DNA of 64,000 nt, taken from the NCBI GenBank assembly GCA_963831235.1, contig CAWHPS010000043.1:124001-188000 (forward strand), in the 5' to 3' direction. Made by a program: the position numbers and the translations under genes. This stretch comes from CAWHPS01 sp963831235. GTDB lineage: Bacteria > Fibrobacterota > OXYB2-FULL-49-7 > JAEUSG01. Each line of letters opens with the position of its first letter. Position 1 is the first letter of the stretch. Below are positions 38,897-48,506 of this stretch, piece by piece. The notes beneath the pieces were generated by a model. The model was not told the origin of the DNA. It saw only the letters and a list, made by a program, of their open reading frames with translations, and made no database searches.

Positions 38897-40087
38897 ATGA
38901 AACAGATAATCTTAATCAGTCTGATGGTTACGCTGGTTGCAATTCAGGCGAATGCCGCTCCCTCCGGGGTAATATTAATGAGGGATGGACAGCATCTTTC
39001 CCATTGCAATGTCCCCAAAGACATGCCTGACGAATATTATTTCGGTAGAGAATTAGAAGGTCCCGCATGGGAAAACAAGCATGGCTTTTACCGGCATTAC
39101 ATCGTTCCTGACGATCGGAACACAATCGATATTGCCGGCAAAAAAAAATATGATGCTGTCCTGCCGTTGGTTGATGATCCGGGTTTTGTATTACATGCGG
39201 ATAACGATTGGGGTGGGGATATCCTGATGTGCGGCAATACAATTGGTCTTGGCTGTTTCCGGCTTTATAGCGATGGAACCTGGATTAACCCTCCGTTTCC
39301 AGATGAAGTTGACAGTATCGTTGTCACCATTCCGGATTCAAGCCAGGCAACGCCCATGATGAAGATAATTTACTATGGATGGACTGTAAACAGCAATAAG
39401 CTCGATATAACCTGGACAATTTCTACAAAATGGGATGGATGGACCACGAATTGCGAAATGCAAATTAACGGTGCTTTTGACGGTATGGTTGTGGTCGGAA
39501 TCAAGAACCAAATCCAAGAGGTAATCAGGGATACTGCCAATGCCTTATTGGCAACCATAGGAGAGCAGGGCGGGATAGTTGAAACCCTGACCGATACTCT
39601 GCTTATGGCCGTCAAAACCGAATCCGGATATTTTAGCGGATATGCGGATGATGAGTTAAACTATGGAATGTTATTAAAACCGGATACGGCCGGGAAAGTC
39701 ACTTGGTCATTCGGTTATAGTTGGGCCGGAGAACCCAACCCGATTTTCCGTGATACGAATTGGAGGGCAAAAATGTTTGACACGACCTCTATACAGCATT
39801 CAGGCGTTATGCCTGACAATCCGGCTGTTAATGGACAGGCCGTCACCATTTTTCCCAATCCCTTCTCCAATAAGTTTACAATATGCTTAAACGGCCTGTC
39901 AGTAAGGCATGTGGATATTTTTGGCATTGATGGAAAAAAAGTCGCTTCCCTATCGCGGAATTTCCTGTCAACCAGCGGCCTGGTTTGGAATGCGCCACAA
40001 GGGTTGCCAAATGGCGTATATATCGTCAAGGCGTATAAGAATGGGAATGATAGAGTCATGACACGGAAGCTGTTATTGAACCGATAA
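38897..40087 (+). CDS. DUF4861 protein with T9SS tail
   Basis: 396 aa behind AAGGAGATAG, with signal peptide (MKQIILISLMVTLVAIQANA). The motif FGRELEGPAWENKHGFYRHY matches DUF4861, a beta-sandwich family often found beside GH105/GH88 genes; its activity is not settled. WGGDILMCGNTIGLGCFRLY and the late TWSFGYSWAGEP continue the family pattern. The last ~80 residues (IFPNPFSNKFTICLNG, LPNGVYIVKAY, MTRKLLLNR) are a sorting domain of a different sequence type from its neighbours. It lies between the two GH105 copies, as if the duplication flanked it. Confidence 0.8.
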   Translation: MKQIILISLMVTLVAIQANAAPSGVILMRDGQHLSHCNVPKDMPDEYYFGRELEGPAWENKHGFYRHYIVPDDRNTIDIAGKKKYDAVLPLVDDPGFVLHADNDWGGDILMCGNTIGLGCFRLYSDGTWINPPFPDEVDSIVVTIPDSSQATPMMKIIYYGWTVNSNKLDITWTISTKWDGWTTNCEMQINGAFDGMVVVGIKNQIQEVIRDTANALLATIGEQGGIVETLTDTLLMAVKTESGYFSGYADDELNYGMLLKPDTAGKVTWSFGYSWAGEPNPIFRDTNWRAKMFDTTSIQHSGVMPDNPAVNGQAVTIFPNPFSNKFTICLNGLSVRHVDIFGIDGKKVASLSRNFLSTSGLVWNAPQGLPNGVYIVKAYKNGNDRVMTRKLLLNR

Positions 40088-40123
40088 ATTAATTCCAGAT
40101 TTAAAAAAAAGAAAAGGAGTGTT

Positions 40124-42901
40124 ATGAAGGGTTTATTAGTGAGAATTTTAACGATTGTCCTGGCAGGTGGCATTATTTCCAATGTCTTATCCGACGAACT
40201 TGACAGCATTGATTATCCGGTAAAAGTATGCGATCAGATATTGGTAACCATGTCTCCTCAGAGTTTTACCTGGTGGTATTTTGACGGCCTTGTAATGGAG
40301 GGTATGTACCGGGTTTGGCAGAGGACAGGGAAGACCGCTTATTACGATTTTTTCAAGGCGTGGATTGACCGGTTTGTGACTGAAGCAGGTCTTAATACCG
40401 ACTATTCAAGCGATCTGAATGTCATGCACAATGGTTTTGCCCTGGGTTATATGTTCGAGAAAACTGGCGAGCAGAAATATAAAACCTGCGCCGACCGGAT
40501 AATGTCCCGCCTGAAGTCGTATCCGAGGACAAGCGATGGTACGCCTGTGCATGCAGCCGGGGCTTATGAGTTATGGCTTGACGGCTGCTGGATGCTGGGA
40601 CATTTCCTGAACAATTACGGCAAGGCCATCGGTGATAAAGCGTTCTGCGACAGTATGGCCGCATTCCAGGTTATCAATACCAACACGCACTGCTATGATC
40701 CTTCGGATAATCTGCCTTTCCACGAATGGAGTGAAGGTTATGGACATTCTCAGGAAAAGTGGTGCCGTGCCATTGGCTGGATAGTAATGGACATAGTGGA
40801 AATACTCGATACGATTCCTCAAAATCATCCGGAGCGGCAGGCTATCATCAGCATACTCACATCTTACTTCCGCGGTCTGATAAAATATCAGGACAGCGTA
40901 ACCGGGTTGTGGTTTCAGGTGGTGACAAAGCCCGATGAACCAGGCAACTGGGTTGAACAGTCGAGCGCCTGCATGTACTCGTACGCCATGACCAAAGCCA
41001 TTGAAAAAGGCTATGTGAGCGCCGCCGAATTCGGCTCTTGCGCGAAAAGAGCGTACCAGGGCATGATGGGCAATGTGCTGATGAATGCAAACGGATATCC
41101 CGATATTTACGGCACTGTTGAAGGAACATGCCTCGGCGACTTCTCTTATTATGTTAACATGCAGCAGCCCGTCAACGACCCCCACGGCACCGGAGCATGG
41201 CTTATCTCCTGCGAGTATCAGAGGACAAGGCACGGCGCAAACATCAAAAGAATTTATCAGGCGGAAGAGGCCTTGTTTAATGGGACCGTTGAAAACGGTT
41301 ACCGTGGATATACCGGATCCGGGTATGTGAACACCCCGAATACCCCAGGGGCATATATTCAATGGAATGTGTATTCAGCGGCTGCCGGGATCAGGCAGCT
41401 CACATTTCGATATGCGAACGGAAACTCAACTGCTGTAAAGGCGGATATAGAAGTGAACAACAAAGTCGCGGGGCTGCCGATAACTTTTAATCCGGGCAGA
41501 TGGAACCAATGGCAGGCGCAAAGCATCCGCACCCGCTTTAAAGCCGGCAATAATACGGTCAGAATAGAAGGCGCGGAAGGGCTTGCAAATATTGATATGC
41601 TGGCCGTTGATTCAGCGCAGGCAGATTCTTCCGTATTGCTTCTGGTTACTCTAATTGATTCCGTGACACAACAAAAAGTCACTACTTCCGCTTCCGTTAA
41701 AATTCTTCAGTCCGGAACTGTTATTGATAGCGGTTTTGGCAGTAACGGCCTTTTGATGTTGTGTGGGAATTCCGGCGATTATACCATCAATGTTTCCGCT
41801 GCCGGTTATCTTCCCAAATCAGGCGTTCCGGTAGCGCTTTCCTTCAGCGACACCTCTTTTGTAACATCTCTTGTAATTAAATGTACCAGGCAGGCCCTTG
41901 TTGGAATTGATATTCTGCCGGTTTTAATGAGCATGCCTTTCAATTGTCAGCAGATGGTTGACCTTTATGGTATATATTCCGACCAGACCCGGATTCTATT
42001 TGATGGGACGGTTGTTCCTGTCTGGTCATCCCGTTTACCTGGTTTAGTCAGCGTGAGTGGTTCCGGTTTGCTGACAAGCAATACCCTTAAAGGCAATTGT
42101 TTTGTGGTTGCCGGCATAGCTCCACTTGGTTTTTCTGACAGCATTGAGGTGCATGTGATTGATATACCTATGGTGAGAAATTCCGGTTTTGAATCACCGC
42201 TTTTAACCTCTTATCAGTATAGACCCATTGATTCCGTATGGATTTTTATTGATGATGCGGGTATCGAACATAATGGAGATGCTTTTGCAGCAGCCGATGC
42301 GCCGGAAGGTTTGCAGGCGGCTTTTCTGCAGAGACTTGGATCCGTGTCGCAGAATATATATCTTGATTCCGGTTATTATAGAATCAGATTCAAAGCCGCA
42401 CAAAGACAGGACAATAATCAGACCATCAGTGTTTCACTGGATGAAACTGAAATAAGTTTGTTCACCCCGTCATCAGCGGATTTTGTGGAATATGTCACGG
42501 AATCTGTATTGGTTTTGTCGGGAACCCATCTGTTGAAATTCGCCGGGATGAATGAGAGTGGAGACAACACCGCTTTTATTGATGCAATAAGTGTGGAGAT
42601 AAACGGCTTTACAGATAATGAGCCTGTGATAATTAAACCGGAAAACTTTGTGCTTGCCGCTTCGCCCAATCCTTTTAATCCGTCCGCACGAATAAGCTGG
42701 TACCTGCCGCAAAAAGCCGATGTTTCATTGAGACTTTACAACCTGCAGGGAAAAATTGTCAGGGAACTGGCAGGCGGGATGATGTCAGCGGGGAGTCACA
42801 CGGTCAGGTTGGAATCCGGCAAGCTGGCTTCAGGAATATATATATTTGAATTAAAAAGCGGCGCCATGGCCAAGCGGCTCAAGCTGGTGCTGATGCGATG
42901 A
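40124..42901 (+). CDS. GH105-CBM35 unsaturated uronyl hydrolase with T9SS tail, copy B
   Basis: 925 aa behind AAAGGAG. Same architecture as the gene at 36013. The first ~170 residues differ at scattered sites and the signal peptide is different and shorter (MKGLLVRILTIVLAGGIISN). Residues ~172-855 are the same except for Thr/Val in MMGN(T/V)LMNANG. The sorting domains diverge again (ARISWYLPQKADVSLRL against AQISYCLPQRANVSLRL). The catalytic AYELWLDGCWMLGHF is kept. Two retained copies suggest dosage or slight substrate differences. Its stop overlaps an IS-end-like sequence. Confidence 0.9.
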   Translation: MKGLLVRILTIVLAGGIISNVLSDELDSIDYPVKVCDQILVTMSPQSFTWWYFDGLVMEGMYRVWQRTGKTAYYDFFKAWIDRFVTEAGLNTDYSSDLNVMHNGFALGYMFEKTGEQKYKTCADRIMSRLKSYPRTSDGTPVHAAGAYELWLDGCWMLGHFLNNYGKAIGDKAFCDSMAAFQVINTNTHCYDPSDNLPFHEWSEGYGHSQEKWCRAIGWIVMDIVEILDTIPQNHPERQAIISILTSYFRGLIKYQDSVTGLWFQVVTKPDEPGNWVEQSSACMYSYAMTKAIEKGYVSAAEFGSCAKRAYQGMMGNVLMNANGYPDIYGTVEGTCLGDFSYYVNMQQPVNDPHGTGAWLISCEYQRTRHGANIKRIYQAEEALFNGTVENGYRGYTGSGYVNTPNTPGAYIQWNVYSAAAGIRQLTFRYANGNSTAVKADIEVNNKVAGLPITFNPGRWNQWQAQSIRTRFKAGNNTVRIEGAEGLANIDMLAVDSAQADSSVLLLVTLIDSVTQQKVTTSASVKILQSGTVIDSGFGSNGLLMLCGNSGDYTINVSAAGYLPKSGVPVALSFSDTSFVTSLVIKCTRQALVGIDILPVLMSMPFNCQQMVDLYGIYSDQTRILFDGTVVPVWSSRLPGLVSVSGSGLLTSNTLKGNCFVVAGIAPLGFSDSIEVHVIDIPMVRNSGFESPLLTSYQYRPIDSVWIFIDDAGIEHNGDAFAAADAPEGLQAAFLQRLGSVSQNIYLDSGYYRIRFKAAQRQDNNQTISVSLDETEISLFTPSSADFVEYVTESVLVLSGTHLLKFAGMNESGDNTAFIDAISVEINGFTDNEPVIIKPENFVLAASPNPFNPSARISWYLPQKADVSLRLYNLQGKIVRELAGGMMSAGSHTVRLESGKLASGIYIFELKSGAMAKRLKLVLMR
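40635..42658 (+). repeat. 2-kb direct duplication, copy B
   Basis: Partner of 36560-38583 at +4075 bases. Near-identity ends just inside the sorting-domain code, where CTTGCCGC replaces CTTGCTGC and differences become frequent. Confidence 0.9.
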
Positions 42902-42926
42902 GCCTGTTGCATAAATGTCAAAGGAG
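42900..42926 (+). repeat. IS terminal-end remnant before the M14 gene
   Basis: GAGCCTGTTGCATAAATG and the following TCAAAGGAG match the left end of the full IS at 48366 (GAGACTGTTGCACAAATG, ACAAAAGGAG) with about four differences. No transposase follows. The AGGAGG at its edge now serves as ribosome site of the M14 peptidase gene. Confidence 0.65.
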
Positions 42927-42931
42927 GGTAT

Positions 42932-45541
42932 ATGCAGGTTTTTAATGAGCGAGCCGCTGCCACGGTGGATAATATTATTCGGTTTATTTTTGTCTTTTTT
43001 TTGTTATTATGGACTGTAAACCAAGGGCAAATTCTTCCCGCTGATTCCCTTTGTGGATCTTATGGCAGAAACACAAGCGGGGATTTGTATGGCTGCAGTG
43101 TACAGGATTTCCGGCGGGTCGCCATCTCTGCAAGAAATATCAGTAATGATTCGTTGAAAGTTTACAGACAGACGGTAGCTTTTGACGCTTTTACTGATCC
43201 AACTGATGATCAAATGCCCCAGTCCATCCTTGACAACGCCGATACGTCCAAATTTATTTTGCTCTCCGCCGGCGCCTGGGTACTTACTGGTCCTCTGTCC
43301 ACTTATATTGACAGCACCATTTCTGTTTCTATGGATAGCTGCCACATTTACCGTGTCTGCCGTATTAATGGCGCCGAAATCGGCCGTGCCATAGTCAAAG
43401 TGCGCGACCCGCAAATATGGTACTCCTACCAAGCGATTAATGATAGCATGGAACAGATGGTCAGGGACTATCCTGATTATGCGAACATGGAACAAATAGG
43501 GAATACGGTTTTAGGAAAACCTATTTATGGGATCAAAATTGGCAAGGGTACTCGATGTATCGGGTTGATAGGCGCGGTACATGGTTCGGAAAGCGGGCCG
43601 GAAATAATAGTTTATGCTCTGGAACGGTTCTTGTCAAGCCAGCGTGGACTGCTTGACAGCATAAGTTTAGTGGCAATTCCCGACGGTAACTGGGATCAGC
43701 GTCAGAAAAACTGTTTGGGTTACCCATATTTCATTTATACAAATGCAGCAATACCATACGGGGTCAATCTGAACAGAAACTTTCCTTCCCCGCATTGGAG
43801 TGAATGTTGTGATGCGCTTGATGGTTGGTACAGAGGACCCAGCCCGAACAGCGAACCCGAAACAAAGGCCATCATGGGATTTTTAAACACCGCTCGGCCA
43901 AGTATGATACTCTCTTATCATGCCGTAGGTCCTTTAGTTGGCGGAGAACTCCATGCCGGCCAACCAGATGGTGATGATACATATATTCAGGCTGCAGATG
44001 AATGGGCTCATGCATGGGATTCCAATGTTGGTTTATCTTTCGGCTCTTTTCCAGGCGGTACTTTGAGTACTTGGGCCAAGTATGCATTGGGCGTTCCGGC
44101 CTACGAAGTGGAGGGGAATTATGAGGAAGCGATGAAAGATCAATTTAGTTTATCTACTCTGCAAAAATGTCAACAAGAGCATTACCAGCGAATATTGAAC
44201 GCTGCCCGGTATTTGCGTAACTGGAATGAGCCTGATTCCACGCCGCCCACGGACGTGACCATGGACAGCCCGTTGGTTAGCGACCAGACCATAACCCTTT
44301 CCTGGAACGCAGCCACGGACGCGGAATCAGGCATAGAAAATTATCAGATATACCGCGGTTCCATTGCAGACCCAACCACGTTGCTTATTACCGTAGGCAA
44401 TGTCCTTACATATCAGGACCAAACCAACATTGAAAACGCCGTATTTCATTATCGTGTTAAGGCTGTAAACGGCGCCGGTGTTGCCAGTCTTGTATTCAGC
44501 AACGACGTCACCGCAGCCACTGCCCCGGACACGATCAAACCTGTTGTGGCCGCTATCTATGCGCTGACGAATTCGGTAAGGATATCCTTCAGCGAAAAGG
44601 TGGATCAGGTTTCAGCGGAAACCATAGGCAATTACACAATCAACCCTGGAATCCAGATAACAGCGGCTTCTTGTCAGGCAGACCAGAAAACAGTGGTGCT
44701 TACTGTTTCGACGTTGTCAATAGGAACAGCTTATTCTCTGCATATTGGCGGCATAAGGGACCAGGCGGCAATACAGAACACCATGAACCCGCTTGACACT
44801 GCCTTTTCCTTATCCGGCCATGCAGCCATTTCCATCACAGCCGATGATATTTACGATCTTTATTTTAATGGCCAGCTTGTGGGGAGCAATAGTGATTGGC
44901 ATAATGTTGAAAAATATTCAGTGTATCTTCAGACAGGGAAAAATGTCATTTCTGTGAAAGGAGTTGATTTAGGCGCACCAGGCGGGCTGCTTGCTGAAAT
45001 CGTTCTCGACAGCAATGCCTTCCGGTCAGGCACAGGAACTGCCTGGAAAACCAGCACACAGGAACAGGCTGCATGGACCACAACCGGTTTTGATGACGCG
45101 GCATGGTCGTCCGCAATAGTGATTGGCGATAATGGAATTGACCCATGGGGTAATGTAGGAATGCCGGAGGGAACAACAGCTCAGTGGATATGGAGTACGG
45201 GGAGCCCTGAAACAGTATATTTCAGGTATGTTTTTGATGTTTCAGACATAACAGATAATGAACCCGGGGTAATGAAACCGGAGAACCTTGACCTTGCAGT
45301 TTCGCCGAATCCCTTCAACCCTACAGCGTATATCAGTTATTACCTGCCGCAAAAGACCGTTGTTTCACTGGCACTTTACAGCTTACAGGGAAAGCTTGTC
45401 AGGGAGCTGGTGGGCGGCATGGTATCAGCGGGAAGGCATAGTGTGCTGGTTGACGCCGGCAGGCTGGCTTCAGGGGTTTACGTCTGCGAATTAAAAAGCG
45501 GCGCTGCGGCCAAACGGCTCAAGCTGGTGCTGATGAGATAA
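42932..45541 (+). CDS. Secreted M14 zinc carboxypeptidase with FN3/Ig-like modules and T9SS tail
   Basis: 869 aa. Signal anchor FIFVFFLLLWTVNQGQ. The M14 domain (~165-430) has zinc ligands HGSE (~216-219), the substrate motif GVNLNRNF, zinc His in SYHAVG, and the catalytic Glu in PAYEVEGNY; all key residues are present. Then come an FN3 module (~440-530, ITLSWNAATDAESGIENYQI), an Ig-like module (VRISFSEKVDQVSAETIGNYTI), a galactose-binding-like module (LYFNGQLVGSNSDWHNVEKY) and a sorting domain ending LKLVLMR. It may trim peptides or glycopeptides attached to the polysaccharide, or amide-linked sugars. Paralogue at 53774. Confidence 0.9.
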   Translation: MQVFNERAAATVDNIIRFIFVFFLLLWTVNQGQILPADSLCGSYGRNTSGDLYGCSVQDFRRVAISARNISNDSLKVYRQTVAFDAFTDPTDDQMPQSILDNADTSKFILLSAGAWVLTGPLSTYIDSTISVSMDSCHIYRVCRINGAEIGRAIVKVRDPQIWYSYQAINDSMEQMVRDYPDYANMEQIGNTVLGKPIYGIKIGKGTRCIGLIGAVHGSESGPEIIVYALERFLSSQRGLLDSISLVAIPDGNWDQRQKNCLGYPYFIYTNAAIPYGVNLNRNFPSPHWSECCDALDGWYRGPSPNSEPETKAIMGFLNTARPSMILSYHAVGPLVGGELHAGQPDGDDTYIQAADEWAHAWDSNVGLSFGSFPGGTLSTWAKYALGVPAYEVEGNYEEAMKDQFSLSTLQKCQQEHYQRILNAARYLRNWNEPDSTPPTDVTMDSPLVSDQTITLSWNAATDAESGIENYQIYRGSIADPTTLLITVGNVLTYQDQTNIENAVFHYRVKAVNGAGVASLVFSNDVTAATAPDTIKPVVAAIYALTNSVRISFSEKVDQVSAETIGNYTINPGIQITAASCQADQKTVVLTVSTLSIGTAYSLHIGGIRDQAAIQNTMNPLDTAFSLSGHAAISITADDIYDLYFNGQLVGSNSDWHNVEKYSVYLQTGKNVISVKGVDLGAPGGLLAEIVLDSNAFRSGTGTAWKTSTQEQAAWTTTGFDDAAWSSAIVIGDNGIDPWGNVGMPEGTTAQWIWSTGSPETVYFRYVFDVSDITDNEPGVMKPENLDLAVSPNPFNPTAYISYYLPQKTVVSLALYSLQGKLVRELVGGMVSAGRHSVLVDAGRLASGVYVCELKSGAAAKRLKLVLMR

Positions 45542-45568
45542 ACTTTACCAGTAAAAGGAGTATCTGTT

Positions 45569-46171
45569 ATGAGAAAGAACATTCTGACGGCCTTCCTGCT
45601 TGCATGTGCAATCATGTCTCCCGCTGCCGGCACATCCGATTCAGCCATTCCGAATTTTGTGAATTATGGAATGATGCTTGAACGCACCAAAATACCGAAT
45701 TATCCGGTAAAGGATTGTATTTCTCCTGGTGTGATTAAGGTGTCAGGATATATATCCAGCCCATTGGGTGCCTATTATATGTATTTTGCTCCGCATGACG
45801 GTCCTGGTATATGGCTGGCTTATGCGGACTCATTAACAGGTCCCTGGACCGTGTATGGTGAACTTTTCAACAGTAATTCCTGGGGCATGAATGTAAGCCA
45901 TATCTCCTCTCCGGATCCGATCTGGATATCGGAAGAAAGCAAGGTTTTTGTTTACTTTCATGGGGAGAACCAGGATACCAAATATGCGGTTTCCGAGGAT
46001 GGAATTAATTTCAGTTATGGCGGTAGAATTGTTTCCGGTGATTATGGTCGTGTGCATAAATATACCATCCCGCGCTATAATAATAAATACATTTTATTAA
46101 CCAGTACGAATAATAATCGCAACACTCGTGAGACAAAAGAACCGCCACATCGTGTGGCGGATAAACCTTAA
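45569..46171 (+). pseudogene. GH43-like five-bladed propeller fragment, truncated
   Basis: 200 codons behind AAAAGGAG with a signal peptide (ILTAFLLACAIMSPAAG). The first blades are clear: YYMYFAPHDGPGIWLAYADS, GPWTVYGE, SHISSPDPIWISEESK, VYFHGENQDTKYAVSEDGIN. This resembles GH43-type or sialidase-like propeller enzymes. Homology ends near 46110, and the last ~14 codons (RETKEPPHRVADKP) are unrelated, running through a small hairpin. Roughly half or more of the protein is missing, and no continuation appears in another frame. A deletion probably joined it to the SGNH gene region. Unlikely to be active. Confidence 0.7.
46142..46160. repeat. Perfect short hairpin CCGCCACA-TCG-TGTGGCGG
   Basis: 8-bp stem, 3-base loop, at the truncation point of the propeller gene and 42 bases before the SGNH start. 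No T run follows, so it is not a typical terminator. It may be a scar of a small palindromic element. Confidence 0.6.
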
Positions 46172-46202
46172 ATCCATTAACAATCAAAGAGGAGGTGCAT
46201 TA

Positions 46203-48166
46203 ATGTCAAAACATTTATTATTTGGAGGTCGTTTATCGGTGCTTAACAACATCATCTTTAATGTTCTTGTTGTTCTAATTATTTGCAACAGCTTTTCCAC
46301 ACTGACAGCTTCTTCTATTGACTATACCAGACTTCAACAAGTTATGGCCAAGGCCAGGAGGGGTGAACCGATTGTAATTAGTGCAATAGGTGGTTCTATA
46401 ACCCAAGGAGCTGGTGCCTCTTCTAAAGCTTACGCAGACGGGATGTCCGATTGGTGGCAGACTAAATTTCCTGGAAAGATTACTTATCTTAATAACGGTA
46501 TCGGGGCAACCGGCTCAGGATTTGGCACACACCGTGTTGGTTTACAGCTACTTCCATTCCACCCTGACTTTGTCGTAATCGACTTCGCAGTTAACGATGT
46601 GACCTATCCAAATAGTTGTAAACAAACAATGGAAGGGTTTGTAAGGCAAATCTTAAAACAAAGCAATAGCCCGGCAATATTAGAAATATTTTTCATGACA
46701 AATCCTTATATTTCCGTGCAGGATAGCTTTCTTCCTATTTGCGATTACTATGGTCTTCCAAGAGTGAGTTATAAGGATAGAATAAAAGCTTTGGTAGATA
46801 GCGGTAAAATCACATTAGCAAGCATATATGAGGATGGGGTACATCCCAATCAAACCGGCCACACCTATGCGGCAAATTTATTAAGGAGGTTTTAGATAGC
46901 ATATTCAACAGTTTACCACCTGATACAGACATACCAAGCGTGAATACAAATATAGAAGTTCCATTATATACGAACACCTATGAGTTTACCACATTCTACA
47001 ATAATGCAAATATAACGCCAACTATGATAGGGGCATGGAGTAATGGTAGCTATGATAGTTGGGGATTAGGTTTGGGGTGGGCAGGAATAAATCCTGGAGA
47101 TGAATTAACATTTACTATTAAAAAGTGCACTTCGATTAGTGTTCTGGTTAAAAAATATTCCGATCCAAGCATGGGAATTTCTGATCTATGGGTCGATAAT
47201 CGAAATCCCGTGTCTGTAGATGCATATTTTCCGAATACCGGATGGGTCGGGCCATATCGCCATTTTGTAGTAGTGGATGATAATTTACCTTATACTGAGC
47301 ATATAGTGCATATTAAAATAAGAACGGATAAAAATCCGGCAATCATAACCAATCCTCAACATTTCTTTGAGTTGATAAATATTTACGGGGATGGACTGGA
47401 TACCGCTGAACTAAACTTAAATCTTGCCTTTCAAAAAGTTGTTACTGCATCAAGTTCTTACGAACTCGGAGGATGGGGTCTTCAATCTGTTGTAGATGGA
47501 AATGAGTCAACCGTTTCGGGTAGTTCCTGCGGATGGACTAGCAACAACAATCTCTCGGAAAATCACACTGAATGGGTTATTGTGAATATGGGTCGCAATA
47601 ATATTATCAGCAAAATTGATTTATATCCAAGAAATGATGGGATAGATGTGGGTCAGAATTTCCCCATAGACTTTACAATCAATATTTCATTAGATAGTAT
47701 TACCTGGATTCCCGTTGTACAAAAAACAGGGTATGAAAAGCCAGGAAACATCGTTCAAACCTTTACATTTGAAGGTCAAACCGCGAGATATGTAAAGATA
47801 GAAGGAACAAGCCTGAGACCCAATCCAAATGATGCAAATCGATTTAGAATGGCGTTTGCAGAAATTGAAGTTTATAGTGACAATGGAGTAGCGTTTGAAA
47901 ACACCAGGAAAACGGTAAAAACTATAACGTTTACAACATCACCTAATCCAGTAACACAAATTGCTACTTTAAGTTGGCCGAAGGTGCATGGAGAATTTTC
48001 TATCCTCAGTATTTTTAATTTAAAAGGACAGCTTATTTATAAAAAGGATGCTATTGGGAATAATACGGTAAAATGGAATACAATGGCTACGCCTTCAGGA
48101 ATTTATAATGCTGTATTAATGGTAGGAGAACAAAAGATTACGCGACGTTTAATCTTAACAAAATAA
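46203..48166 (+). pseudogene. SGNH/GDSL hydrolase with F5/8C module and T9SS tail, one base missing
   Basis: The start at 46203 follows AGAGGAGG. A hydrophobic leader (IIFNVLVVLIICNSFSTLTA) precedes an SGNH domain: GGSITQG with the nucleophile Ser, GATGSGFGTH, FAVNDV and DGVHPNQTGH with Asp/His. The frame breaks at TTATTAAGG (46880-46886); restoring one A joins LLKEVLDSIFNSLPPDTDIP and the rest, ~654 aa. A middle beta module (~240-400), an F5/8 type C (discoidin) domain closely related to that of the GH78 protein (NLAFQKVVTASSSYE, YPRNDGIDVGQNFPIDFTIN) and a divergent sorting domain (FTTSPNPVTQIATLSW) follow. Noticeably more AT-rich than its neighbours, which hints at separate acquisition. 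Confidence 0.82.
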
Positions 48167-48442
48167 GGTTCATATATATTATGCTGGCTAATCTATCATA
48201 CGTAACAATAACAAAGCCAATCCTAATGCAAACTAAGATGCCTTCGCACATCCGTGTGCTTCGGCAAAGAGAGTTGCGCAAGGGCAAAATCAAAAGGCAG
48301 GGCTGGCTTCCAGCGCACAACCAGCAACATGGGGGTTCGGTCGGCCAAAAATTATAATATTATGGGAGACTGTTGCACAAATGACAAAAGGAGAACATGG
48401 TTTTGGCTTAAGAGGCCAAGGCAAAATAAAAAAAGAAAAGTC

Positions 48443-48470
48443 TTGACACGGGAACTAAAATAGCTAATAT
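48443..48470 (+). promoter_or_regulatory. Transposase promoter
   Basis: TTGACA (48443-48448), 16-bp spacer, TAATAT (48465-48470), followed by a CGAAAGG ribosome site and ATG at 48507. A near-consensus sigma-70 promoter inside the IS. Confidence 0.65.
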
Positions 48471-48506
48471 TATTATAGTATTATACTATTCCTCGAAAGG
48501 ATGCTT

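Noticed and set aside
36347..41362. Pairs of matching minus-strand reading frames (for example 36496-37287 and 40571-41362)
   Set aside because: They match only because the GH105 duplication repeats the DNA; they are antisense shadows of the coding strand.
46128..46202. Longer SGNH protein start at 46128
   Set aside because: The extra residues run through the hairpin and are hydrophilic, while AGAGGAGG and a signal-like leader mark 46203.
48242..48266. Hairpin GCACA-TCCG-TGTGC before the IS as an integron attC or terminator
   Set aside because: It lacks attC core motifs, no integrase is near and no T run follows.
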